Source: Nakamurella lactea DSM 19367
Lineage (GTDB): Bacteria; Actinomycetota; Actinomycetes; Mycobacteriales; Nakamurellaceae
Direction of reading: 5' to 3'
Length of the DNA stretch: 64,000 nt
Assembly (NCBI RefSeq): GCF_000426645.1
Contig: NZ_KE384550.1
Coordinates: forward strand, 146,733 to 210,732
The translations under genes were made by a program, and so were the position numbers. Below the pieces are notes generated by a model that worked only from the letters and a program-made list of their open reading frames with translations, was not told the origin of the DNA and made no database searches. Positions within the stretch are counted from its first letter, which is position 1. Each line of letters begins with the position of its first letter. Shown here one piece after another: positions 36,505-44,793 of this stretch.

Positions 36505-37646
36505 GACTCGACTCCCTTGGCGCCCTTGGGGCTCCGGTGACGGAACAGCGAACGGATGCCGGTCTCGAGTTTGATCAACAACCCCTGAATGCCTTCGGGC
36601 TCGAAGAGAATGACGATCACGAAGATCGCCGAGAACAGGCCGGCATTGATGACGCTCATGTTGTTCGTGTACCAGTCGAAAGACAGGCCGGCGTTCTGGA
36701 ACCAGACCGACACCTCCGACTGCAGGAAGTACGGCAGCGCGGTGATGATGACCGCACCGAAGAGCGCACCGATCCGGGAGCCCGAGCCGCCGAGGAACAG
36801 CATCGTCAGCAGGCTGATGCTGACCAGGATCGTGTAGCTCTCGTGGTCGGCCCTGCCGACCGAGTAGGCGAACAGGGTTCCCGCGATCGCGGTGATCGCG
36901 CCGCTGGCAGCAAACGCATACAGCTTCCACTTCGTGACATCCACACCCGTCATCGCCGCTGCTACTTCGCTTTCCCGCAGCGCTTTCCAGGCGACGCCGA
37001 CCCCGGTGCGCTCCAGGCCGGCCAGCAGCGCGTAGATGACGACGAGGATGACCAGGACGAGCCAGTAGAAGCTGGTCCCGAACGAGAAGTCCTTCCCGCC
37101 GATCGTCAACGGCGGGACGACAAGTCCGGCCGGGCTCACCTTCTGCTGTACCTGGTAGCTGATCGACTGCATGATGAACTGCAGCGCCAGGCTGGCCAGC
37201 AGCAGATACAGACCCCGGAAGCGCAGCCCGGGGATGCCGGACAGCAACCCGACCCCGAAGCCGACGACGGCCGAGACCACCAGGATGACGAAGAAGTTCT
37301 CGATGCCGGCATTCGCCAACAGACCGGCGGTGAAGGCGCCGATGCCCATGAAGGCGCCACCACTGATGGCGATCTGGCCGGCGCCGCCGACGAGCATCCA
37401 CTGGCCCAGCGCCGCGATGCCGAAGATCACGCAGGCCTGGCCGATCAGGTTGATGTAGGGACTGCCGAAGCCCGCCCAGAGACCCCCGGCGAGCAGCGCG
37501 GCGATCATGAACAGCCTCGCCGGGGTACCACGGCGACCCAGTGGCGACAGCAGTCCGGCCCGTCGAGGCGATAGCCGTGGCCGGTCGCTCGCGGCGGGAG
37601 CGGCCGGCAGCGCCGGCGGACTGTTCAGCTCGGCCTGCTCGGTCAT
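36501..37646 (-). CDS. livM: Liv-type ABC transporter permease (LivM-like)
   Basis: The 381-residue membrane protein has many hydrophobic segments and family stretches GQISGG-like (AGQIAISGGAFMGIGAF) and GRAWKALRESE-like (VAWKALRESEVAAAMTGVD), the coupling loop that contacts the ATPases. It has a Pro/Ala/Arg-rich cytoplasmic N-terminus of about 45 residues. ATG at 37646 overlaps the stop of the livH-like gene by ATGA. Confidence 0.88.
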   Translation of the reverse strand: MTEQAELNSPPALPAAPAASDRPRLSPRRAGLLSPLGRRGTPARLFMIAALLAGGLWAGFGSPYINLIGQACVIFGIAALGQWMLVGGAGQIAISGGAFMGIGAFTAGLLANAGIENFFVILVVSAVVGFGVGLLSGIPGLRFRGLYLLLASLALQFIMQSISYQVQQKVSPAGLVVPPLTIGGKDFSFGTSFYWLVLVILVVIYALLAGLERTGVGVAWKALRESEVAAAMTGVDVTKWKLYAFAASGAITAIAGTLFAYSVGRADHESYTILVSISLLTMLFLGGSGSRIGALFGAVIITALPYFLQSEVSVWFQNAGLSFDWYTNNMSVINAGLFSAIFVIVILFEPEGIQGLLIKLETGIRSLFRHRSPKGAKGVES

Positions 37647-38518
37647 AGCCGGACCACCTCGGCCTTCCCGAACAGGCCGGTGGGCCGGAACATCAGGAAC
37701 AGCAGCAGCACCCCGAAGATCACGATCGTCACCCAGTCGGCGCCGAGCACGGTCGTTGTGGTGATCTGCAAGAAACCCAGCACGAACCCACCGAAGACCG
37801 CACCGGAAATCGAGTCGAGCCCGCCGATGATGATCGCGGGAAAGGCATACAGGCCGACGTTGGCGACCCCGGACGGATCCACCGAGAACCGGAGCGCGAA
37901 AGCGACCCCGGCCAGCGCCGCGGTGAATCCCGCAAGCGCCCAGGCGATGGTGGCGATCCTGGCCGCACTGACGCCCAGATGCACGGACAGCGCCGGATTG
38001 TCGGCAACCGCGTTCATCTGCAGTCCGAGACGGCTGCGCTTGAGCAGCAGCGCGAGCCCGAGGAAGACCAGCAGGGGCAGGGCCAAGGCGGCCAGATCCG
38101 CTGCGGTGATCGTGGCCCCCGCGATCTTGGTGTGGTATCCGCTGACGACGTCGCCGATCGGCAGCGCCGAGGTGCCGTATTTGATCGACACCGCGGCCTG
38201 CAACACGCCGGCCAGCCCGATGGTGGCCACCGAGGTGACGAACGGTGCCCCGGAGGCGGTCCGCGAAAACAGGCCGACGTACATCAGCGCGCTGAAGGCA
38301 CCGACGACGACCGCGACGATCGCGGCGGCCAGGATCCAGTTCAGCTGCTCGTAGGTGACCAGGTCGTAGAAGATGAACGCCCCGAGCAACATGAAGCCAC
38401 CCTGGCAGAAGCTCAGCACCTTCGATGATCGGTAGAGCAGGACGAACCCGACGCCGACCAGCGCGTACAGCGCCCCGGTGACGATCGACCCCCACACCGT
38501 CTGCGCAGCAACGTCCAT
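37643..38518 (-). CDS. livH: Liv-type ABC transporter permease (LivH-like)
   Basis: The 291-residue membrane protein begins VWGSIVTGALYALVGVGFVLLYRSS, typical of LivH, and contains GLQMNAVADNPALSVHLGV, the coupling region. It is the first gene of a five-gene operon (livH, livM, livF, livG, binding protein 2) on the minus strand with 4-bp overlaps through livG. Operator 9 lies 96 bp upstream. Confidence 0.9.
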   Translation of the reverse strand: MDVAAQTVWGSIVTGALYALVGVGFVLLYRSSKVLSFCQGGFMLLGAFIFYDLVTYEQLNWILAAAIVAVVVGAFSALMYVGLFSRTASGAPFVTSVATIGLAGVLQAAVSIKYGTSALPIGDVVSGYHTKIAGATITAADLAALALPLLVFLGLALLLKRSRLGLQMNAVADNPALSVHLGVSAARIATIAWALAGFTAALAGVAFALRFSVDPSGVANVGLYAFPAIIIGGLDSISGAVFGGFVLGFLQITTTTVLGADWVTIVIFGVLLLFLMFRPTGLFGKAEVVRL

Positions 38519-38614
38519 GTGAACGACCCCTGTCGGTTGACCGGGTGCAGCAGTCGCTGCACGACTTCATTGGCGGCACGGCCGGCTGAGCCGGCGCGGA
38601 GAGCGATACTTCAC

Positions 38615-38628
38615 CAACCAGTTGGCTG
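38615..38628. promoter_or_regulatory. Island operator 9
   Basis: CAACCAGTTGGCTG (C for T at position 12), flanked by C and G. It lies between the dehydrogenase stop and livH, and so controls the importer operon on the minus strand. Confidence 0.75.
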
Positions 38629-38722
38629 GGTTCCGACAATTGTGGTGGCGCTCACCCGGTTCGTCAAGCGACCTGGCGCGCCGACGCCGGATCGTTGCCT
38701 GCGCCGGGGTGACACCGGTCCG

Positions 38723-39880
38723 TCAGTAGGATCGCGGCAACTCGAGCGACTGCTGCGCGACGAAGTTCAGGACCATCTCGCGGCTGACCGGCGCGGACTT
38801 CATCAACCGGGCAAGGCCCCACAGATCACCGAGACCGTATTCGGTGGCGAACGCATTCCCACCGTGCACCTGGATCGCCACGTCGAAACACTCCAGACAG
38901 GCATCGGCGGCGGCCAGCTTGGCGGCCGACGCCGCCTGGCCCACTTCGGGCAGACCATGGTCGAAGAGCCAGGCGCCCTTGGTCTTCATCAGGTCGGCCA
39001 GGTCGAGATGGATCTTGGCTTCCGACATGGGATGTGAGATGCCCTGATAGGAACCGACCGGCACTCCCCACACGTTCCGTTCGCCCGCGTAGGCGACCGC
39101 CTTCGACAGGAAGTAGCGGCCCAGTCCGACGGCCTGTGCGGCCACGTTGACCCGCTCCGGGTTGAGCCCGGAGAAGATCTGCTTGAACCCCTGGTGCGGC
39201 ACTTGTCCGATCAGCCGATCGGCCGGCAACCGGACGTCGTCGAAGAAGACTCCGAACTGACGATCGGGCGCCTTGATCTCCATGTCGATGGGATGGAACG
39301 TGACTCCAGGGTCGTCGGTGTCGACGATGAGCAGCGACAGCTGGGTCCGACCCCGGTCGTCCGTCCCGGAGCGACAGACGACCAGCATCGCGTCGGCGAT
39401 GTCGACGCCGGTGATGAACTGCTTCGCCCCGTTCAACATCCAGCCGTCCCCGGCCGGCTCAGCCCGGGTGGTGGTGTTGTAGATGTTCGAGCCTGCTCCT
39501 GCCTCGGTGGTCGCGAAGGCCATCCGCCGGGCTCCGTCGGCGATGCCCGGCAGCCATTCACGCTTCTGCTCTTCGGTACCGAACTCGTTGATCAGCGGGC
39601 CGCACATGCCGGCGACGATGAGGAAGATCAGCGGGCAGCCCGCCGCGGACAGTTCTTCGATCACCAGCGACATCTCCTGCAGGCCACCGCCACCACCGCC
39701 GTATTCCTGCGGCAGGTTCACTCCCCCGAACCCCCCGGCAAAAATCTCGTCCCACAGATCAGTGGTGAACTCCCCGCGCCGGGCACAGTCGGCGAAGTAG
39801 CCGTGGCCGTACTTCCCGCCGATCGAGGCCACCGCATCCCTGATCGCGAGGTGTTCCGCAGGTTCACTGAATCCGAGCAC
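38723..39880 (-). CDS. Acyl-CoA dehydrogenase
   Basis: The 385-residue dehydrogenase has FATTEAGAGSNIYNTTT (acyl/FAD contact), GAKQFITGVDIAD, ERNVWGVPVGSYQGISHPMSEAKI and the C-terminal QVHGGNAFATEYGLGDLWG. Unlike the pair at 22.8-25 kb it looks complete on its own. GTG at 39880 has AGGAGG 6 nt upstream. It is divergent from the CoA-transferase pair, with two operators in the 157-bp gap. Confidence 0.88.
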   Translation of the reverse strand: MLGFSEPAEHLAIRDAVASIGGKYGHGYFADCARRGEFTTDLWDEIFAGGFGGVNLPQEYGGGGGGLQEMSLVIEELSAAGCPLIFLIVAGMCGPLINEFGTEEQKREWLPGIADGARRMAFATTEAGAGSNIYNTTTRAEPAGDGWMLNGAKQFITGVDIADAMLVVCRSGTDDRGRTQLSLLIVDTDDPGVTFHPIDMEIKAPDRQFGVFFDDVRLPADRLIGQVPHQGFKQIFSGLNPERVNVAAQAVGLGRYFLSKAVAYAGERNVWGVPVGSYQGISHPMSEAKIHLDLADLMKTKGAWLFDHGLPEVGQAASAAKLAAADACLECFDVAIQVHGGNAFATEYGLGDLWGLARLMKSAPVSREMVLNFVAQQSLELPRSY

Positions 39881-39896
39881 TCGTGCCCTCCTATCC

Positions 39897-39910
39897 CAAC
39901 CGATAGGTTG
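39897..39910. promoter_or_regulatory. Island operator 10
   Basis: CAACCGATAGGTTG is a near-perfect palindrome, 16 bp upstream of the dehydrogenase GTG on the minus strand. Confidence 0.85.
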
Positions 39911-39989
39911 AGTAAAGCAGTCGTCAGCCGATCGCACAACGCTTTCCGTTGGGCACGTTGACCCGCCCGCATCCATTCACTAGCGTTCC

Positions 39990-40003
39990 CAACTATCCAG
40001 CTG
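39990..40003. promoter_or_regulatory. Island operator 11
   Basis: CAACTATCCAGCTG (C at position 12) is extended to CCCAAC...GCTGGG. It is 34 bp upstream of the CoA-transferase alpha gene. Confidence 0.72.
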
Positions 40004-40037
40004 GGTATGGTTGACATTTCGAGGAGGTGGATCCGCG

Positions 40038-40919
40038 GTGAAGGAGAAACTCACCTCGCTGGAGGACGCTCTGCGACTCGTGCGCGACGACGATGTCGTC
40101 GGCCTGCAGGCCGGGCCCACCCAGTGCGCACCGATGGAGCTGGTCCGCGGACTGATCCGCGACGGCCGGCAGAACCTGCATGTCGTTACCCTCAGCGGTG
40201 GCCTGGCGCTCGACTGGCTGGCCGCCGCCGGATGCCTTTCCCGATGCACGTTCGCCGCGGTGACGATGGAGCACTACGGCCTGGCCCAGTGCTTCCGGCA
40301 GGGCGTCGAGTCCGGCAGGATCTCCGCCGAAGAGCTGTCCGAGACGGCGTTGTTCGCCCGGCTCGGTGCCGCCGCCCGCGGCCTGCCGTTCCTGCCCACC
40401 CGAGGGATGATTGGCACCGATCTGCTGCAGGTCGGCAATCCGAACCTTGCCGTCATCGCCGATCCGTTCGGCGGAATGCCGGTGGTCGCCTGCCGGGCCC
40501 TGCCGCTGGACGTCGCGTTGCTGCACGCGGCCCGGGCCGACCGCTTCGGTAACGTCGGCATCGACGCCGGACCCCGCTACCCAACGATCGGCGTCATGCC
40601 ACGCGCGGCGGCCAGGGTGATCGTCACGGTCGAGGAGATCGTGTCCACCGACGTGCTTCGGGAGAACCCGGACCGCACCATCCTGCCCGGGTTCGCGGTC
40701 GATGCAGTGGTCCTCGCCCCGCACGGCGCCCACCCGACATCGATGTTTCCGGCCTACGACTACGACGCCGACCTGTTCGAGCAGTGGGTGGCCTGCAGTT
40801 CGGATGCCGCGGCCACCCGGGAGTTCCTGAACAGCTACGTCCGGGTGGACCCCGCGGGATACCGGGCGGCGATCGGTCCGGATCGACTGGCCCGGCTGGA
40901 GCGGGCGATGACCCGATGA
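40038..40919 (+). CDS. CoA-transferase family I alpha subunit, IpdA-like
   Basis: This 293-residue family I CoA-transferase alpha subunit has DDDVVGLQAGPTQCAPMELVRGLI at the start, LPFLPTRGMIGTDLL, and HAARADRFGNVGID. It resembles IpdA, the alpha subunit of the actinobacterial hydrolase that opens the last steroid ring of a CoA thioester without transferring CoA. An acidic stretch, SAEELSET, near residue 97 lies where IpdA carries its catalytic Glu. The GTG has GAGGAGG upstream. The gene overlaps the beta subunit by ATGA. A true CoA-transferase is the alternative. Confidence 0.82.
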   Translation: MKEKLTSLEDALRLVRDDDVVGLQAGPTQCAPMELVRGLIRDGRQNLHVVTLSGGLALDWLAAAGCLSRCTFAAVTMEHYGLAQCFRQGVESGRISAEELSETALFARLGAAARGLPFLPTRGMIGTDLLQVGNPNLAVIADPFGGMPVVACRALPLDVALLHAARADRFGNVGIDAGPRYPTIGVMPRAAARVIVTVEEIVSTDVLRENPDRTILPGFAVDAVVLAPHGAHPTSMFPAYDYDADLFEQWVACSSDAAATREFLNSYVRVDPAGYRAAIGPDRLARLERAMTR

Positions 40920-41755
40920 GCAACCCGTCATCCGGGGATGCCGACAGCAGCCCCGCCGCCGACTACACGGTCGACGAATTGATGACAGCCACGCTCGCCA
41001 GGTGCCTGTCCGACGGAGACCAGATCACCAACGGCATCTCCTCGTTCATGGCAGTGTGCGCGATCGAGCTGGCCAGACGCACCCACGCCCCCGATCTGGT
41101 GTGGATCGCCGGCGGCTCCGGTCTGGACCCACTCGACCCGCGGATGACCGACTCCACCTTCGAATGGCCCATCTGGCAGCACTCGAGCATGTACTTCGAA
41201 CTGTCCGCCCAATTCTGGGACTACGTCGCCAATCCCCGGTTCCTGTCCACCTTCTTCGTCGGTGCCGCGCAGATCGATGCGCACGGCAACACCAATCTGT
41301 CGGTGATCGGCGACTTCCATCACCCCCGCGCCCGGCTCCCTGGTACCGCCGGTCTCGCGGACATGAGCGCGCTCGACAAGCGGCTGATCTACTGGGTGCC
41401 CGACCACAGTCGGCGGACCCTGGTGGAGCGCGTCGACTTCCGCTCCGGCGCAGGCTATCTCGACGGCGACGGCGAACGCGAGCGGCTCGGCATCGGCGGT
41501 GGACCGGAGCTGGTCGTCACCAACCTCGCAGTCTTCGACTTCACCCCGATCTCCCAGCGCCTGCGGCTGCGCTCGGTGCATCACGGCATCGACCTGGAAA
41601 CCGTACTGGCGGCGACCGGATTCGAGCCGGTCGTCGACGGGCCCGTCGGGATCACCCCACCCCCCTCCGTCCGGGAGGTCACCCTGCTGCGCACAGTTGT
41701 TGATCCACAAGGGCTTCGATCCCGCGGAGTCCGCCAACCCAGAGAGAAGGCGTGA
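40916..41755 (+). CDS. CoA-transferase family I beta subunit, IpdB-like
   Basis: The 279-residue partner subunit has QITNGISSFMAVCAIELARRTHAPD, WIAGGSGLDPLDP and HGNTNLSVIGDFHHPRARLPG. I do not see the SENG Glu motif of true family I beta subunits, and the WIAGGSGLD region resembles IpdB, which also lacks it. This supports a ring-cleaving hydrolase rather than a CoA-transferase. It is translationally coupled to the alpha subunit and, by a 1-bp overlap, to the next gene. Confidence 0.8.
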   Translation: MSNPSSGDADSSPAADYTVDELMTATLARCLSDGDQITNGISSFMAVCAIELARRTHAPDLVWIAGGSGLDPLDPRMTDSTFEWPIWQHSSMYFELSAQFWDYVANPRFLSTFFVGAAQIDAHGNTNLSVIGDFHHPRARLPGTAGLADMSALDKRLIYWVPDHSRRTLVERVDFRSGAGYLDGDGERERLGIGGGPELVVTNLAVFDFTPISQRLRLRSVHHGIDLETVLAATGFEPVVDGPVGITPPPSVREVTLLRTVVDPQGLRSRGVRQPREKA

Positions 41756-42816
41756 TGGGCGTCGAGCGCATCTTCCGGCCGATCACCGTCGACGAGCTCC
41801 GCTGGTTCCCCGAACTCGACAGCTGGCCGCAGGGCGAGCACAACCCGGACTTCCTTGACATGTTCTGGCTGGACGTCGATCTCGACGACGGTTGGCAGCT
41901 GGGCATCGGGCTCTACCGGTGCCGCCCGTACGACGACGGCAATCCCGGCGTCACCGTCAATCTGATCCGCCCCGGCGAGCGCACCGTCGAGCTGCACGAG
42001 CGCTTCCGCCCCGAGCAGTTCACCGCCGACGAGTTAGGTGGCCGCTGGGGCGACACCGCAGCGCTTGCTCTGGACGTCGTCGACGGGGTGGTCACGGCGA
42101 TCAGGCTGATGATCGAACTCGGCGAGCTCGTCGTCACCCTCGCCGTCGACCCCGTCTGCCCCGGGGTGAAGTTCTCCGGTGCGTCACCGGGCTTCTCCGG
42201 ATATCGGAAGTCGGCGCGGCTGGCGGTCGGTTGGTGGCCGGTGACCCCGCGGGCGGTGGGTCCGGCCGCGGTGACCTGGCGTGGTGAGCATCGGCACGGC
42301 ACCGCGGTGGTGCACGCCGAACGTCAGTTGTCCACCCTGCCGCTGGCCGGTGACGCGGGCGACGCCTCGGCCCAGTCCATCTGGTTCTGGGGACACTTCA
42401 CGGCCGGCGACTACACGGCGATCTGGACCGACTCCGCGGCGTCCGCCGCCTTCGGCAACGGGCACTTCAGCCCGTTCGTTCTGTACTACAAGGACTTTCC
42501 CGTTCTCTCCACCTTTGCCTTCGCCGCCCAGGTGGAGCAGTTCGTGGTCGATCCGACGACCGGGATGGTCCGCCCGGAGGTGACGACGCTCCGCGCGTGG
42601 TCCGACGACCTCGAGTTCTCCGCCCGGCTGGTCGACGGCCAGGTCTCCGATCAGTTCGAACTCAACGGCCGGCCCGGTTCGCTGTACTGCCGGCAGGTGA
42701 GCACCGTGCAGGGCCGGCTCGCGCAGTGGGGACGGACCCGGCCGCTGACCGGCACCGCGGTGCACGAGTGGGGCAGCCAGGCGGGGAACTTCCCGTTCCC
42801 GCGGACGGCGAAGTGA
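41755..42816 (+). CDS. AttH/CrtC-like lipocalin-fold protein, tentative
   Basis: The 353-residue, beta-rich protein has no signal peptide. Features such as FLDMFWLDVDLDDGWQLGIGLYR, IWFWGHFTAGDYTAIWTDS and a C-terminal AVHEWG recall AttH/CrtC proteins (lipocalin-like, carotenoid 1,2-hydratase superfamily). It may bind or hydrate a hydrophobic intermediate; no catalytic residues can be assigned. It lies directly behind the IpdAB-like pair and overlaps the LLM gene at its stop (GTGA), so it belongs to the operon. A GTG at 41752 is an equally possible start. Confidence 0.62.
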   Translation: MGVERIFRPITVDELRWFPELDSWPQGEHNPDFLDMFWLDVDLDDGWQLGIGLYRCRPYDDGNPGVTVNLIRPGERTVELHERFRPEQFTADELGGRWGDTAALALDVVDGVVTAIRLMIELGELVVTLAVDPVCPGVKFSGASPGFSGYRKSARLAVGWWPVTPRAVGPAAVTWRGEHRHGTAVVHAERQLSTLPLAGDAGDASAQSIWFWGHFTAGDYTAIWTDSAASAAFGNGHFSPFVLYYKDFPVLSTFAFAAQVEQFVVDPTTGMVRPEVTTLRAWSDDLEFSARLVDGQVSDQFELNGRPGSLYCRQVSTVQGRLAQWGRTRPLTGTAVHEWGSQAGNFPFPRTAK

Positions 42817-43799
42817 CCCGGCCGGCGACGCTGCGCTACGGCATGACCGTGCCGTTGGGCGGCCTTTCCGCGACCGAACAGCTGACTGCCGCCCGAAAGC
42901 TGGCGGCCGCCGGCTACACCGACCTGTGGTCCTCGGAGGTCAGCGGACCGGACTGTTTCACCCCGCTCGCCATCGCCGCTGCGGCCGATGCCGGTCTGCG
43001 GTTGGGAACGGCGATCGCTTCGGTGTACACCCGCGGGCCCGGCCTGCTCGCCCAGAGCGGGGCGATGCTCGGCGCGATCGCGCCCGGCCGGGCGATCCTG
43101 GGCATCGGCGTGGCCTCTCCGGCGATCGTGCAGCAGTGGAACGGGCTGCCCTACGAGCAGCCATACCAGCGGGCCCGCGGCATGCTGCGGTTCCTGCGCA
43201 GCGCATTTGCCGGCGAGCGCGTCACCGTGGACAGCGAAACACTGACGGTGGAAGGCTTCCGCCTCGATCTTGCCGGCCAGGACTGCCCGCCGGTGTATCT
43301 GGCCGCCCTGCGCGAGCAGATGTTGCGGCTGGCCGGCCGGGAGGCCGACGGGGTGATCGTCAACTGGCTGGCCGCCGACGACATGGACACCGTCGACTCC
43401 GTGGTCCGCGGCGCTGCCCCAGCGGGGGCGGTGCCCGAGGTCGTGGTGCGGCTGATCGTGGTGCCCACCGATGACGCCGACCGGGCGCGCGCGCTGGGCC
43501 GGCGGCTGATCGCCGCCTACCTGACCGTCCCGGCCTACGCGGCCTTCCACGACTGGCTCGGCCGTGGCGACCAGCTGGCAACCATGCAACAGCGGTGGGC
43601 CGACGGGGATCGGCGGGGCGCGTTGGCGGCCGTCCCGGATTCGGTGGTCGACGACCTGATCATCCATGGCACCCCGCAGGAATGCGCCGAGCACATCGAA
43701 CGCTACCGGCGCGACCACAACGTCACCCCCGTCCTGGCCTTACAGCCGGTCGGACGCGATCCGCTCGACGTCGCCCGCGAGATCATCGCGGCGCGCTGA
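42813..43799 (+). CDS. LLM-class (F420-dependent type) oxidoreductase 1
   Basis: The 328-residue luciferase-like TIM-barrel protein has GYTDLWSSEVSGPDCFTPLAIAAA, LRLGTAIASVYTRGP and GRAILGIGVASP. The family uses F420 or FMN for oxidation/reduction or Baeyer-Villiger-like chemistry; the choice cannot be made here. GTG at 42813 overlaps the upstream stop; the longer frame from 42597 is rejected because the conserved beta-1 strand (RYGMTVPLGG) starts just after the GTG. The second LLM gene follows. Confidence 0.83.
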   Translation: MTRPATLRYGMTVPLGGLSATEQLTAARKLAAAGYTDLWSSEVSGPDCFTPLAIAAAADAGLRLGTAIASVYTRGPGLLAQSGAMLGAIAPGRAILGIGVASPAIVQQWNGLPYEQPYQRARGMLRFLRSAFAGERVTVDSETLTVEGFRLDLAGQDCPPVYLAALREQMLRLAGREADGVIVNWLAADDMDTVDSVVRGAAPAGAVPEVVVRLIVVPTDDADRARALGRRLIAAYLTVPAYAAFHDWLGRGDQLATMQQRWADGDRRGALAAVPDSVVDDLIIHGTPQECAEHIERYRRDHNVTPVLALQPVGRDPLDVAREIIAAR

Positions 43800-43832
43800 C
43801 CTGCAACCACCGACCACGAGAGGACCTCGTTG

Positions 43833-44768
43833 ATGGCCGAACCCCAGATCACCGTGGGATTGCGCAACTTTTCCCGGACTCCGGTGCCGGACTGGCGGTT
43901 TCTGCTGGAGCAGGCGCGAGCGGCCGACGACGCCGGCATCGACCGGGTGTTTCTTCCCGATCACGTCGCGTTCGGCACCGACCTGTCCGGCTATGCCGAC
44001 CCGGCCTCCGGTGGGGTGACCGGCGCCAAGCAGCCCACCGGTGCCGACGGCGGGTGGCTGGAGGCGCTCACCACCCTGGGCGCACTGGCGGCCGTGACCA
44101 GCAGGGTCCGGCTGGCGACCAACGTGCTGGTCGTTCCGCTGCGACGTCCGGTGGTGCTTGCGAAGGTGGCGGCGACGCTGGATGCCCTGTCCCACGGGCG
44201 TTTCGAGCTCGGCGCGGGCGTCGGCTGGCAGGAGGCCGAGTACCGGGCCGCCGGAGTTCCGTTCTCCCGACGCGGCGCCATCCTCGACGAGACGCTGGCC
44301 GCCTGCCAGCAGCTGTGGAATTCGCCGCAGGCCGATCTGGTCGGCAGTTCGTTCGACCTGACCGGCATCCACATGATGCCCAAACCTGCGGCCGGCGGGG
44401 TACCGGTGTGGATCGGCGGCCGTCCGTTGCCCCGGATTGCCCGCCGACTTGCCCGGTTCGGTGCCGGCTGGATCCCGTGGGGCGCAACGCCGGAGTCCTA
44501 TCCGGACGCGATCTCGACCATGCGCGCGCTGGTGGAGGCGGAGGGTCGCGATTTCGACACCATCCGGCTCGCCTACTCGCTACCGACGCTGATCGCCGAC
44601 AACGGCGCCCTCGACCTGTCGGCGATGCTCGCTCCGGTGCCGGCGCTGCTCGAACTCGGCATCTCCGATTTCCGGACGCTCGCCCGTGTTCCGCACGGCT
44701 ACGACGCCGCCCGCGAGTTCCTCACCGGCCTCGACACCGCATTCCGCCGACAAACACACCAACGATAG
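43833..44768 (+). CDS. LLM-class (F420-dependent type) oxidoreductase 2
   Basis: The 311-residue protein has DDAGIDRVFLPDHVAFG, SRVRLATNVLVVPLRRPVVLAK and GRFELGAGVGWQEAEYRAAG, the core of the LLM family. Compared with its neighbour it carries the RPVVLAK-GVGW pattern common in F420-dependent members. ATG at 43833 has GAGAGGA upstream (a TTG at 43830 is possible). It is the last gene of the unit that starts with the IpdA-like gene and is convergent with the ligase at 44794. Confidence 0.84.
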   Translation: MAEPQITVGLRNFSRTPVPDWRFLLEQARAADDAGIDRVFLPDHVAFGTDLSGYADPASGGVTGAKQPTGADGGWLEALTTLGALAAVTSRVRLATNVLVVPLRRPVVLAKVAATLDALSHGRFELGAGVGWQEAEYRAAGVPFSRRGAILDETLAACQQLWNSPQADLVGSSFDLTGIHMMPKPAAGGVPVWIGGRPLPRIARRLARFGAGWIPWGATPESYPDAISTMRALVEAEGRDFDTIRLAYSLPTLIADNGALDLSAMLAPVPALLELGISDFRTLARVPHGYDAAREFLTGLDTAFRRQTHQR

Positions 44769-44793
44769 CGGCCGCTCAGCGCGCCCAGCCGGC

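Noticed and set aside
36504-37401. Extended N-terminus of the LivF-like ATPase
   Set aside because: The extension is a shifted reading of the livM-like permease gene; the GTG at 36504 immediately precedes the ATPase fold and overlaps the permease stop.
38524-38539. CGACCCCTGTCGGTTG just upstream of livH
   Set aside because: The half-sites are two bases too far apart, and operator 9 is already close by.
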